NCBI RefSeq assembly: GCF_003287455.1
Contig: NZ_PRLC01000003.1
Coordinates: 149,886 to 213,885 of the forward strand
Direction: 5' to 3'
Length of the DNA: 64,000 nt
From: Faecalibacterium hattorii
GTDB taxonomy: Bacteria > Bacillota > Clostridia > Oscillospirales > Ruminococcaceae
The notes under the pieces are model-generated. The model saw nothing but the letters and a program-made list of their open reading frames with translations, was not told where the DNA came from and ran no database searches. Positions 19,915-27,886 of the stretch are shown here, piece by piece; within the stretch, counting starts at the first letter, position 1, and each line of letters opens with the position of its first letter. The translations under genes were made by a program, and so were the position numbers.

Positions 19915-20766
19915 TTATATGCTGCCGTATTTTTTCAGGATGGCGGCGGTCTCTTCGGGGGATGCGAGCCGGATGGGGGCGGGCTTTTCGCTGCCGGAGC
20001 GCAGCGCCAGCCACCACGTCGAAAGCCCCAGCCAGCCCCACTTATAGGCCGTGTGGGGGGTGCGCCCCACGCAGGAGAAGCCCAGCCGCTGGTGGATGTG
20101 CTCGCTGGCGGGGTTGGGGTCGGCCACAAGGGCGTAGACGTTCCAGTAGCCGCAGGCATCCAGCACCTCCAGCAGGGCGCGGTAGAGCAGGGTGCCCACA
20201 CCGAGGCCGCGGGCGTCCGGGGCGCAGTAGATGGTGCTCTCCACCGACCAGTCGTAGGCTTCCCGCGGGTGCCACCGGTGGGCACAGGCGTAGCCCAGCA
20301 GCTTGCCCTCGGCGTCCCGCGCCAGCAGCAGCGGGGCCACCTTCCGGGTGTTGTCCACCCAGTCCTCGTACTCTTCCAGCGTGGAGGGCGTGACCTGAAA
20401 GGTCGCCGTGTGGTTCAGCACGTACCAGTTGTAAATTTCAAGGATGTCTGCCGCATCCGCGCGGGTCGCCACCGACAGCCGGGGCAGGTTCTTCCCTTCC
20501 CATTCCCCGCACAGGGCCTCTTTTTTCGCCTTGGGCAGCTTTTTCAGGGCCGCTTCGCGGCGCAGGGCGTCGGATTTGTCGGCACAGCGCTCCAAGTAGG
20601 CGAACCGCTTGGCCCCCATGGCCCGCGTCGCCTTGGCCCCTTTGCCGGTCTTGTGGGCGTGGAGCCGGGCACCGGGGTCGTTGGTCCAGCCCGTGTAGAG
20701 CTGGCCGCCCGCGCACCGCACCATATAGACGTAGGCCCGTTCTTCGTGTTCCGCTCCGCCGCTCAT
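19915..20766 (-). CDS. GIY-YIG nuclease domain fused to a GNAT acetyltransferase
   Basis: 283 residues. Residues about 10-90 form a UvrC-like GIY-YIG domain of the small YhbQ/URI type: YVYMVRCAGGQLYTGWTND, then ARLHAHKTGKGAKAT and LRREAALKKLPKAKK. From about residue 97 a GNAT domain of the phosphinothricin acetyltransferase type follows (RADAADILEIYNWYVLNHTATF ... ARGLGVGTLLYRALLE with the acetyl-CoA loop, and HQRLGFSCVGRT). The two parts are normally separate proteins. The frame is continuous, so the fusion looks real. It follows the MYG1-like gene with one base between stop and ATG. Confidence 0.82.
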   Translation of the reverse strand: MSGGAEHEERAYVYMVRCAGGQLYTGWTNDPGARLHAHKTGKGAKATRAMGAKRFAYLERCADKSDALRREAALKKLPKAKKEALCGEWEGKNLPRLSVATRADAADILEIYNWYVLNHTATFQVTPSTLEEYEDWVDNTRKVAPLLLARDAEGKLLGYACAHRWHPREAYDWSVESTIYCAPDARGLGVGTLLYRALLEVLDACGYWNVYALVADPNPASEHIHQRLGFSCVGRTPHTAYKWGWLGLSTWWLALRSGSEKPAPIRLASPEETAAILKKYGSI

Positions 20767-20767
20767 C

Positions 20768-21595
20768 TTACAGTCTCCCGTTGTTTTTCAGCACCTGACG
20801 GCAAGCCGCAAGGGCGGTCTCCTTGTCCTTGGCCGTGATGAGGAAGCGGCTGGCATGGCAAAAGCTGATGCCCTCGATGCCGCTCTTCTGCTCGATGACC
20901 TCCTGCGGCTGGCCCGCCCACGACTGGGGGAAGGGGAGCTTAGGTTTTTTGGTCTTGTGGTCGGTCACGCACTGGGCGCTCCAGCCGCCCCGCTGGCTGG
21001 GGTAGACCACGAAGAGGGCATCCGTCCGGTACAGGCCGTTCTTCCACGGCAGGTAGCAGGGCAGGATCACGATGCCGTCGCGGGAGTTTTTGTAGGCTTG
21101 CTGGACCTTTTCATCCGCACGGTTCACGGCGTTGGCGCTGGCGATCTGGTTTTCCAAGATCTGCTTCGCCACGGCCACCGCCTTGAAGAAACAGGTGTCC
21201 TGATCTTCCTTCGAGTCCCACACCGGGTTGAAGAAGCCGATGGCGTCGCACAGGCTGTTCTGCTCGCCGGTGTTGTCGTTCAGATCGAGGGGCTGAATGA
21301 AGTTTTCGTCGATGAGCCGCGCCTGACGCTCGCCCACAAGGCCGGGCCCCAGCACCCGCCACAGCAGACCGAAGGCTGCGTAGGGGACGCCGTTGGCCCG
21401 CATTTCCCGCGGCTCCTGATGGTGGTCGAACATGCCGAAGCCGATATCGTACACGATGCCGTCGAAATCGTCCGGCACCACAAAGCCGCGGGTGATCTTG
21501 ATGTCCGGGCGGATGATCTGCAACAGCGCCGTCGCAAAGACATCATCCGCGTGGAACTTGCCCGCATGTGTAAAACCATTTGCAGGAATTTTCAT
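20768..21595 (-). CDS. MYG1/UPF0160-family metal-dependent hydrolase-like protein
   Basis: 275 residues. FTHAGKFHADDVFATALL and YDIGFGMFDHHQEPREMRANGVPYAAFG carry the His and Asp residues of the MYG1 family (DHH-like phosphoesterase fold; eukaryotic MYG1 is a 3'-5' RNA exonuclease). The middle LDLNDNTGEQNSLCDAIGFFNPVWD is also typical. The bacterial role is not established. It has its own promoter (TTGTCC, 17 bp, TATACT on the minus strand) and is tightly coupled to the nuclease-acetyltransferase fusion. Confidence 0.8.
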   Translation of the reverse strand: MKIPANGFTHAGKFHADDVFATALLQIIRPDIKITRGFVVPDDFDGIVYDIGFGMFDHHQEPREMRANGVPYAAFGLLWRVLGPGLVGERQARLIDENFIQPLDLNDNTGEQNSLCDAIGFFNPVWDSKEDQDTCFFKAVAVAKQILENQIASANAVNRADEKVQQAYKNSRDGIVILPCYLPWKNGLYRTDALFVVYPSQRGGWSAQCVTDHKTKKPKLPFPQSWAGQPQEVIEQKSGIEGISFCHASRFLITAKDKETALAACRQVLKNNGRL

Positions 21596-21630
21596 ATCTG
21601 TACCTCATTCTCAACAGTGTCTTTGAGGAC

Positions 21631-21659
21631 AGTATAGCACATTCTTCGGGCGGGGACAA
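21631..21659 (-). promoter_or_regulatory. Promoter of the MYG1-like gene
   Basis: Minus strand TTGTCC (21659-21654), 17 bp, TATACT (21636-21631). Confidence 0.55.
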
Positions 21660-21687
21660 ACCCCGCTTTTTGCCCTTCTAAAATGTA

Positions 21688-21716
21688 TTGCACATCGCCA
21701 TACAACGTGGTACAAT
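21688..21716 (+). promoter_or_regulatory. Promoter of the toxin-antitoxin operon
   Basis: TTGCAC (21688-21693), 17 bp, TACAAT (21711-21716), 24 bases before the antitoxin start. ACAGGAGGCGAT serves as ribosome site. Confidence 0.65.
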
Positions 21717-21739
21717 AGCAGAAACAGGAGGCGATCACA

Positions 21740-22039
21740 ATGTCCGCAAAAACCGCAAATGTCACCGCACGCATCCAGCCCGAAGTCAAAGAACAGGCCG
21801 AAGCGATCCTTTCCCAGCTGGGCATTCCGGTTTCCGTCTTCATCGACATGGCCTACCGGCAGGTCATCCTGCGGGACGGCATTCCGTTCTCGCTGGAGCT
21901 ATCCGCAAAACTTCCCACCCGCGACACCATGACACGCAGCGAATTTGACGCCATGATGCAGACCGGCCTCGACCAAGCCAAGCGCGGCGAGTCGTCGCCG
22001 CTGGACGAAGCCTTCGCCCGGCTCCGCGCGGAGATTTAA
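21740..22039 (+). CDS. RelB/DinJ-family antitoxin
   Basis: 99 residues. The N-terminal ribbon-helix-helix NVTARIQPEVKEQAEAILSQLGIPVSVFIDMAYRQVIL is characteristic of the DinJ/RelB group; the C-terminus (RSEFDAMMQTGLDQAKRGESSPLDEAFARLRAEI) would wrap the toxin. It represses its own operon in known systems. Three bases separate it from the toxin gene. Confidence 0.85.
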   Translation: MSAKTANVTARIQPEVKEQAEAILSQLGIPVSVFIDMAYRQVILRDGIPFSLELSAKLPTRDTMTRSEFDAMMQTGLDQAKRGESSPLDEAFARLRAEI

Positions 22040-22042
22040 ACC

Positions 22043-22378
22043 ATGGAAGAATATCTTGTCCAGCTTACTCCGCAAGCGGAACAGCAGCTCCGCGCCATCG
22101 TGCATCACATCTCCCACGAGCTGTTGGAGCCTGACACCGCAGCCGCCCTTCTCTCTGCCCTTGAACAGGCAATGGCATCGCTCCATATTCTGCCGCAGCG
22201 TACACCTTTGGTCGAAGAAGAACCGTGGCATACGCAGGGCATCCGAAAGCTTTTGTGCAGGAACTTTCTGATCTACTTTGGGGTCGATACCAGCGCTTAC
22301 CGTGTGCAGATCCTTGCTGTAGTCTATGCGCGGCGCGACCAGTTGAAGCAGCTTCGGAATATAACGAGCCTTTCTTAA
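22043..22378 (+). CDS. RelE/ParE-superfamily toxin
   Basis: 111 residues. The pattern YLVQLTPQAEQQLRAIVHHISHEL ... AALLSALEQAMASLHILPQR ... GIRKLLCRNFLIYFGVD and VVYARRDQ matches ParE-like toxins. ParE types poison gyrase and RelE types cut mRNA on the ribosome. The C-terminal YARRD is shared by both, so the target cannot be assigned. It directly follows its antitoxin and ends before a strong terminator. Confidence 0.82.
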   Translation: MEEYLVQLTPQAEQQLRAIVHHISHELLEPDTAAALLSALEQAMASLHILPQRTPLVEEEPWHTQGIRKLLCRNFLIYFGVDTSAYRVQILAVVYARRDQLKQLRNITSLS

Positions 22379-22383
22379 AACGC

Positions 22384-22432
22384 AGACCAGCCCCGGAAAC
22401 GATGCCGTTCAGGCCGTTTCCGGGGCTGGTCT
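22384..22432. terminator. Bidirectional terminator
   Basis: A 17-bp perfect stem, 22384-22400 with 22416-22432, between the toxin gene (+) and the ATP-grasp gene (-). Confidence 0.8.
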
Positions 22433-22441
22433 CTTCATCAT

Positions 22442-23818
22442 TTACTTTTTCTTCCGGCTGTCCGTCTTGGTGACGGCCTTGGTCGTGGTCTTAGTCACGG
22501 CCGTGGTGGGCTTGACGGCGGGGGAGAGGTTGGGTTTTGGGATGAGGGCCTTGGCGGCGGGCTCGCCGAGAGCCAGCACGTTCACCAACTCCTGCTGGAT
22601 GGCGTCGTTGTTCTCATCGGTGACGGCGAGGACGTCGGCGTAGAACTGCTCCATCTCCTCAAAGGTGGGGAAGGTGGCCACGTACATCTGGTTGCCCATG
22701 GCGCCGGAGAGAGCGTCGGGGATGCGGTCCACCATCCGCATATTGCCCTGATACTTCTGCATCAGCTGCTCGTGGCTGTAGACGAAGTGCTTGCCGTCGC
22801 GGCGGCCCGCAAAGGGGCAGTAGAAGTGCTCGCCGACGGGCATATCGGTGCCGCCGAAGGCGATCATGTCGGCCCAGATCTTGTACACGTTGGTGGAGCG
22901 TGCAAAGTTGATCATGTCGGGCGTGAAGCCGCCGCAGGGGCGCATGTTGACTTCCAGCGCAACGATCTGGCCCTTTTTGCCCATGCCGGCCTGATCCTCG
23001 CTCATCCGGAAGAACTCGAAGTGGACGAAGCGGCTCTTGACGCCGAAGCTCTTGACGACGGCGCGGCCCGCGGCGCGGGTGTCGTCGGGCAGGTCCTTAA
23101 TGATGTAGTAGATGGAGTTGTCGTTGTCGTTCACGATGTCCATGATGGACATGGGGCTGACATTGCCCGCCTCGAAGATGGGGTTGCCGCTGCCGTCGAT
23201 GATGGCGTCGTAGCTGTTGACCTCGGCGCGGACGAACTCCTCCATGATGTAGGAGACATCCGGGTGATGGATGCTCTTGTAGGTCAGGAAGGTGCGCAGC
23301 TCCTCGTCATTGGACAGCCTGTGGGTGTCGGAAGCGCCCACGCCGTTGTCGGGCTTGACGACCACCGGGTAGCCGACCTCTTCGATGAACTTCTTGCAGC
23401 CCTCAAAGTCATCCACCATGTGATAGCGGGCGGTGGCGATGCCGGCCTTCTGGTAATACTCCTTCATCTTGCTCTTGTACTTGATGCGGGGCATGTCCTC
23501 GGTCTGGAAGCCGCTGGTGATGTGGAAATCGGTGCGCAGAGCGGCATCCCGCTCCAGCCAGTATTCGTTGTTGGACTCCAGCCAGTCGATGCGGCCATAC
23601 TTGAAGGTGAAGAAGGCCACGGCGCGGTAGACCTCGTCATAATTTTCGAGGCTGCCGACCTTGTAATACTCGTTCAGGCTGTCCTTCAACTCCGGCTTCA
23701 GCTCATCGTAGGGCTGGTCGCCGATGCCAAGGACGTTCATGCCGTCATTTTTCAGCTCCCGGCAGAACTGCCAGTAGTTCGTCGGGAAGTTCGGGGAGAT
23801 AAAGATAAAATTGCTCAT
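22442..23818 (-). CDS. ATP-grasp ligase of unknown substrate
   Basis: 458 residues. A pre-ATP-grasp domain (about 1-105) is followed by KMKEYYQKAGIATARYH, YPVVVKPDNGVGASDTHRL (ATP-binding lysine and glycine loop), IMEEFVRAEVNSYDAIID and the metal site VALEVNMRPCGGFTPDMIN. Such enzymes join a carboxylate to an amine or thiol through an acyl phosphate. The last 40 residues are a Pro/Thr/Lys-rich disordered tail ending KTDSRKKK. It is the third gene of a tight operon with two esterase-like genes (gaps of 22-23 bases), suggesting one pathway. The substrate is unknown. Confidence 0.8.
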   Translation of the reverse strand: MSNFIFISPNFPTNYWQFCRELKNDGMNVLGIGDQPYDELKPELKDSLNEYYKVGSLENYDEVYRAVAFFTFKYGRIDWLESNNEYWLERDAALRTDFHITSGFQTEDMPRIKYKSKMKEYYQKAGIATARYHMVDDFEGCKKFIEEVGYPVVVKPDNGVGASDTHRLSNDEELRTFLTYKSIHHPDVSYIMEEFVRAEVNSYDAIIDGSGNPIFEAGNVSPMSIMDIVNDNDNSIYYIIKDLPDDTRAAGRAVVKSFGVKSRFVHFEFFRMSEDQAGMGKKGQIVALEVNMRPCGGFTPDMINFARSTNVYKIWADMIAFGGTDMPVGEHFYCPFAGRRDGKHFVYSHEQLMQKYQGNMRMVDRIPDALSGAMGNQMYVATFPTFEEMEQFYADVLAVTDENNDAIQQELVNVLALGEPAAKALIPKPNLSPAVKPTTAVTKTTTKAVTKTDSRKKK

Positions 23819-23840
23819 GGTTTAGTTGATTCCTCTTTGT

Positions 23841-24593
23841 TTAGCCTAAAATATAAGGCATATAATACACCACCTGCTGATACCACCAGTTCCAGTCATG
23901 GTTGACATCGTGGCCCCACAGATCGACCCAGATGGGGATGTGCTTGGCCTCGAAGATGCGCTTGAGATACCACGTGGTGTCCGGCTGCTCCCAATCGCCC
24001 TGACCGCAGCAGATGACGGCCTTCTGGTTCCGGAACAGCTCCATATAGGGGTGATTCTCCGGGAAATTGACCATGTAATCCACCGGGGAGTTCATATAGA
24101 CCAGCTCGTCCATATAGTTGCCGAAGCCGTAGTGGGCGGTGTAGATGCCGCTGAGGGCCATGCAGCCGCAGAAGATGTTCGGGAAGCGCAGATACAGGTT
24201 GACCGCGTGGGTCGCGCCGAGACTGCACCCGAAGGCGATGACGCCGGGCGCGCCGTCCCAGCCGTTCCGCTCGCGGGCGATCTGCTGGATCTTGGGCACG
24301 GCCTCCTCCACGATGTAGCGGATCCACTGCTCGTAGCGGCGGATGCGCCAGTAGGGGTCGCCGCTGGAGTCCGACCACGTTTCCTTGTCGATGGTGTCGA
24401 TGGAAATGACCATCACCTGACCGGACTCGATCCACGGGGCCAGCGTATCGGCCATGTGGAAATCCTCAAAGTCGAAGAAGCGGCCGTCCTGACAGGGGAT
24501 GTAAAGCATCGGGCGGCCCGCATGGCCGTAGACCTTGCACTCCATCTCGCGGCCGAGAGCGGGGCTGTAATCCTTAAAATACTGCATTTCCAT
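23841..24593 (-). CDS. Alpha/beta hydrolase, esterase-D-like (second gene of triad)
   Basis: 250 residues without signal peptide. GVIAFGCSLGATHAVNLYLRFP holds the nucleophile elbow (G-C-S-L-G). The acid and His likely lie in CCGQGDWEQPD and WGHDVNHDWNWWYQQ. YIPCQDGRFFDFEDF near residue 33 resembles the oxyanion part of esterase-D-like proteins. The substrate is unknown. AGGAGGAATCAACG precedes the ATG. It sits between the other esterase and the ATP-grasp gene. Confidence 0.78.
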   Translation of the reverse strand: MEMQYFKDYSPALGREMECKVYGHAGRPMLYIPCQDGRFFDFEDFHMADTLAPWIESGQVMVISIDTIDKETWSDSSGDPYWRIRRYEQWIRYIVEEAVPKIQQIARERNGWDGAPGVIAFGCSLGATHAVNLYLRFPNIFCGCMALSGIYTAHYGFGNYMDELVYMNSPVDYMVNFPENHPYMELFRNQKAVICCGQGDWEQPDTTWYLKRIFEAKHIPIWVDLWGHDVNHDWNWWYQQVVYYMPYILG

Positions 24594-24616
24594 CGTTGAT
24601 TCCTCCTTTTATAGGG

Positions 24617-25384
24617 TCAATCCAGTTCGTACATCAGGGTGTGGATCACAAAGGGCAGCTGCTTTTCCCAGCTGGCTTCGCTGTGGGTGCCGCCGGGCAC
24701 CAGACGGGACGTCAGATGGATGCCGCGGATCATGATCTTGCTGCACATCTCCGCAAAGCCCTTGCGCATCCCGTCGTGGTTGCCCATCTCGCGGGAACCG
24801 TAGTCCATGTAAAGCACCGTGCCCGGTTCGAGCTTGGCACGGCCCACAAGGCCGTCAAGCTTTTCCGGCGAGACCCAGATGGAGGGCGACAGCGCCGCCG
24901 CCCGGCTGAAGACGTCATTGTGATTGAGCAGGGCGTACAGGCTCATCAGGCCGCCCATGGAGCTGCCGCCGATGAAGGTGTGCCCCCGGTCGGGCAGAGT
25001 GCGGAAATTGCGGTCGATGAAGGGCTTGAAGCGGTGGATGAACCAGCTCATCGTGGCCGCGCCCTTGCCGTCAAAGTGGCCGTACTGGGGGTCATCGAAG
25101 CGGTAGGGCGAATACTCCACCAGCCGCTCGTTGTTCGGCCCCGCGTTGCACTCCACCGCCGCCACGATGAGCGGCGTGTCGGTGTAGTCCAGATAATCCG
25201 CCATGCCCCAGCTCTTGCCGTAGGTAGCGTCCTCGTCGAAGAAGACGTTCTGGCCGTCGAACATATACAGCACCGGATACCGGCGGTCCGGCTCGGCCTC
25301 GTACATGGTGGGCAGATAGACATAGACCCGCCGCTGCTCCGTGCCGTTCACTGCCGGGTAGCTCACGCTCCATTTTTTGATCAT
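24617..25384 (-). CDS. Alpha/beta hydrolase, esterase-D/enterochelin-esterase-like (first gene of triad)
   Basis: 255 residues. RRVYVYLPTMYEAEPDRRYPVLYMFDGQN is the usual N-terminus of this esterase family. FIGGSSMGGLMSLYAL is the nucleophile elbow, and PGGTHSEASWEKQLPF holds the catalytic His. Cytoplasmic. As first gene of the triad it may release an acid or acyl unit that the ATP-grasp enzyme then uses; this is inference from position only. GAGGGAGCTGGAA precedes the ATG. Confidence 0.82.
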   Translation of the reverse strand: MIKKWSVSYPAVNGTEQRRVYVYLPTMYEAEPDRRYPVLYMFDGQNVFFDEDATYGKSWGMADYLDYTDTPLIVAAVECNAGPNNERLVEYSPYRFDDPQYGHFDGKGAATMSWFIHRFKPFIDRNFRTLPDRGHTFIGGSSMGGLMSLYALLNHNDVFSRAAALSPSIWVSPEKLDGLVGRAKLEPGTVLYMDYGSREMGNHDGMRKGFAEMCSKIMIRGIHLTSRLVPGGTHSEASWEKQLPFVIHTLMYELD

Positions 25385-25484
25385 TTCCAGCTCCCTCTCA
25401 ATCCTGTTACTGTGCTTTTAGTCTAGCACCAATAGGGAAGAATTGCAATTGTATGGAACGCAATCCATTCCGCCAACGGGCTTG

Positions 25485-25621
25485 CCCTCTCCGTCATCGC
25501 TAACGCGATGCCAGCTCCCCCAAAGTGGGAGGTTTTTCGCAATACCGGCAGGTTCATCTTCTCGGAAAGCTCCCCCTTTGGGGGAGCTGGCAAAGCCGAC
25601 AGGCTTTGACTGAGAGGGCAA
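25485..25621. repeat. Palindromic intergenic repeat, copy 5 (composite)
   Basis: The ends are inverted (TGCCCTCTC ... GAGAGGGCA). The left half has ATCGCTAACGCGAT and GCTCCCCCAAAGTGGGAGG hairpins. The right half has AGCTCCCCCTTTGGGGGAGCT and AAAGCCGACAGGCTTT. No coding capacity is seen in this gap between ilvE and the esterase triad. Confidence 0.8.
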
Positions 25622-25640
25622 AGCCGTTTGGGTTATACAG

Positions 25641-25675
25641 CAAACGCCGTCCGGTGAGCTACTGGACGGCGCTTG
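25641..25675 (-). terminator. Possible terminator after ilvE
   Basis: A 12-bp stem with one G-T pair (25641-25652 with 25664-25675), 35 bases after the ilvE stop. The T-run on the minus strand is poor, so confidence is limited. Confidence 0.45.
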
Positions 25676-25709
25676 CAAAAATTCTGAACGGTCGGGGGAG
25701 AGGAGCTGC

Positions 25710-26789
25710 TTAGTACTTCTTCTCCACGGGCACGATCCAGCCCTTCGTATCGGGGATCTTGCCCCACTGCATACCGGTCATGGTATCGTACAGCTTCTGG
25801 GTGACAGCGCCGATCTTGCCGTCGCCGATGTAAGCGTGCTCGCCCTTCCAGACCAGCTCCTTGACGGGGGAGACGACAGCGGCGGTGCCGGTGCCGAAGA
25901 CTTCCTCCAGCTTGCCCTCGCGGGCAGCCTGCATGATGTCAGCGATGGCCAGCTTGCCCTCGATGACCTCATAGCCCCAATCCTTCAGCAGCTCGATGCA
26001 GCTGCGGCGGGTGACGCCGGGCAGAACCGTGCCAACGGTAGCGGCGGTGTATACCTTGCCGTCGATCTTGAACATGATGTTCATGCTGCCGACTTCCTCG
26101 ACGTACTTCTTCTCAACGCCGTCCAGCCACAGCACCTGTGCATAGCCCTGCTCCTCGGCCAGCTCGCCAGCCTTGATGGAAGCAGCGTAGTTGCCGCCGC
26201 ACTTGGTAAAGCCGGTCAGGCCGGGAGCGGCACGGATGTACTCGTCCTCCACATAGATGCGGACGGGGTTGATGCCCTCGGCATAGTAAGCGCCCGACGG
26301 TGCGCAGATGATGCAGAAGATGTAGTGCTTGGAAGCGTGGACGCCCAGACCCACATCGTTTGCAAAGATGAAGGGGCGGATGTACAGGGAGGCACCATCG
26401 GAGTGGGGCACCCAGTCGCGTTCCACATCCACCAGAGCCTCAACGGCCTGAATATAATCCTCCACGGGGATCTTAGGGATGCACAGACGGTCGGCAGAAT
26501 CTTGGAAGCGCTTTGCGTTGCACTCCGGGCGGAACAGCTGCACGGTGTCGTCCGCGGTGCGGTAAGCCTTCATGCCCTCAAAGATCTCCTGTGCGTAGTG
26601 GAACACGACAGTGGCCGGGTCCAGCGAGAACGGAGCATAGGGGACGATGCGGGCATCGTGCCAGCCCTCGCCCTCGGTGTAGTCCATAACGAACATATGG
26701 TCGGTGAACTTCTTGCCGAAGCCGAGCTTCGTCTCGTCTTGCGGCTTCTCCTTCGGATGGGTAGTCCGGGTGATCTTGATATCCAACAT
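25710..26789 (-). CDS. ilvE: Branched-chain amino acid aminotransferase
   Basis: 359 residues, the long form common in Firmicutes and eukaryotes. LDPATVVFHYAQEIFEGMKAYR, LYIRPFIFANDVGLGV, GLTGFTKCGGNYAAS (PLP-binding Lys), VEEVGSMNIMF and FGTGTAAVVSPV are all family motifs of fold-type IV. It makes valine, leucine and isoleucine from their keto acids. The gene stands alone with its own promoter. Confidence 0.94.
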   Translation of the reverse strand: MLDIKITRTTHPKEKPQDETKLGFGKKFTDHMFVMDYTEGEGWHDARIVPYAPFSLDPATVVFHYAQEIFEGMKAYRTADDTVQLFRPECNAKRFQDSADRLCIPKIPVEDYIQAVEALVDVERDWVPHSDGASLYIRPFIFANDVGLGVHASKHYIFCIICAPSGAYYAEGINPVRIYVEDEYIRAAPGLTGFTKCGGNYAASIKAGELAEEQGYAQVLWLDGVEKKYVEEVGSMNIMFKIDGKVYTAATVGTVLPGVTRRSCIELLKDWGYEVIEGKLAIADIMQAAREGKLEEVFGTGTAAVVSPVKELVWKGEHAYIGDGKIGAVTQKLYDTMTGMQWGKIPDTKGWIVPVEKKY

Positions 26790-26872
26790 GATAAATTTTC
26801 CCTCTTTTCTGATCTTACACAGCTGACACGCGCGGCTCCTCCCGCGCCTGAAAATGCCGAATGTTGTCTTCT

Positions 26873-26900
26873 ATTATAATAGCATGAGCACATTTTTCAA
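26873..26900 (-). promoter_or_regulatory. Promoter of ilvE
   Basis: Minus strand TTGAAA (26900-26895), 16 bp, TATAAT (26878-26873). The 80-base leader contains a GC hairpin (CGCGCGGCTCCTCCCGCGCC, 26829-26848) that is too small to call a riboswitch. Confidence 0.65.
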
Positions 26901-26970
26901 GGAAACACAAAATCTTTCATGTTTGGGGGCTGTAAGTTGCCGGGAATTGTGATATTATTTGAAAAGGAAT

Positions 26971-27156
26971 TAACCTCTCAGTCTCGCCTACGGCTCGCCA
27001 GTCGTCCTCCCTCTGTCGCGTACGCGACATCTCCCTCCGGCCGGAGGGAGTCTTTCCTAGTAGGGGAGCCTCTGGCGAAACCGGGAACTCTGCGAAGACT
27101 GCCAAGGCCTCCCCTACAAGGGGAGGTGGCATTGCGAAGCAATGACGGAGAGGTTG
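26971..27156. repeat. Palindromic intergenic repeat, copy 6 (composite, nested)
   Basis: The largest copy, about 185 bp. Its ends are inverted (AACCTCTCAGTC ... GACGGAGAGGTT). An extra hairpin block (TCCCTCCGGCCGGAGGGA and GTCGCGTACGCGAC) is inserted into the composite form seen as copy 3. It lies just upstream of the HAD gene, so its transcript leader may contain it. Confidence 0.8.
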
Positions 27157-27193
27157 TACGAAGGACAAGTATGCAATCAGAGGGACAAAACAC

Positions 27194-27847
27194 ATGATTC
27201 AAGGTGTCATTTTTGATATGGACGGCCTGATGTTCGACACGGAGCGGATGTGGGCAACATTCTGGGAACCGGCGCTTGCGGCGCTGGGGCTTCCTTATAA
27301 GGAAGGGCTGGCGGAAGCCGAGCGGGGCACCGCCGGGGAAACTTCGCGGAATATCGTCCGTAGTTTCTACGGAGAGGACTGCGACGCCAACGCCATCATC
27401 GACAGTCTGCACCGGGTGGCGGACAAAGTGTTCCAGAAGCCGGTACCCAAAAAGCCGGGTCTGGATGAGCTGCTGGCGTGGCTGGACGAGCAGCACATCC
27501 CCATGGCAGTGGCTTCCTCCAGCCGGATGCACATCATCCAGCGCAACCTCGACAATTGGGGCCTGACCCATTACTTCAAGACGCTGGCGTCCGGCCAGCA
27601 GGTCACCCACTCCAAGCCCGACCCGGAAATCTTCCTCTTGGCGGCACAGCAGCTGGGCGTGGAACCGGCCCGCTGCCTTGTATTGGAGGACAGCTACAAC
27701 GGCGTCCGCGCCGGGGCGGCGGGCGGCTTCGTCACCGTGATGGTGCCCGACCTGCTCCCCGCCGACGACGAGATGCGCAGCCTGTACACGGCAGAGTGCA
27801 AGAGCCTGACCGAGGTGCTGGAGCGTCTGAAAGCAAACGAATTCTAA
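27194..27847 (+). CDS. HAD-superfamily hydrolase, beta-phosphoglucomutase-like
   Basis: 217 residues. Motif I is VIFDMDGLMFDTE, motif II MAVASSSR, motif III the Lys in HSKPDPEIFLLA, and motif IV LVLEDSYNGVRAGAAGG. The helical cap after motif I puts it in subfamily IA with sugar phosphatases and beta-phosphoglucomutase. The substrate is unknown. GAGGGAC precedes the ATG. A terminator follows directly. Confidence 0.85.
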   Translation: MIQGVIFDMDGLMFDTERMWATFWEPALAALGLPYKEGLAEAERGTAGETSRNIVRSFYGEDCDANAIIDSLHRVADKVFQKPVPKKPGLDELLAWLDEQHIPMAVASSSRMHIIQRNLDNWGLTHYFKTLASGQQVTHSKPDPEIFLLAAQQLGVEPARCLVLEDSYNGVRAGAAGGFVTVMVPDLLPADDEMRSLYTAECKSLTEVLERLKANEF

Positions 27848-27850
27848 GCA

Positions 27851-27878
27851 AAAACCACCGGTGCTCCGGTGGTTTTTT
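27851..27878 (+). terminator. Rho-independent terminator after the HAD gene
   Basis: Stem 27851-27861 with 27866-27876, loop TGCT, followed by a T-run. The A-rich left arm lets it serve the convergent minus gene too. Confidence 0.88.
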
Positions 27879-27886
27879 CTGTCTGC

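Noticed and set aside
26790..26872. T-box or other riboswitch before ilvE
   Set aside because: The leader is only about 80 bases, with one small hairpin and no T-box sequence.
26919..27197. Short frames on both strands over the palindromic repeat
   Set aside because: Entirely made of the intergenic repeat; no start signals.
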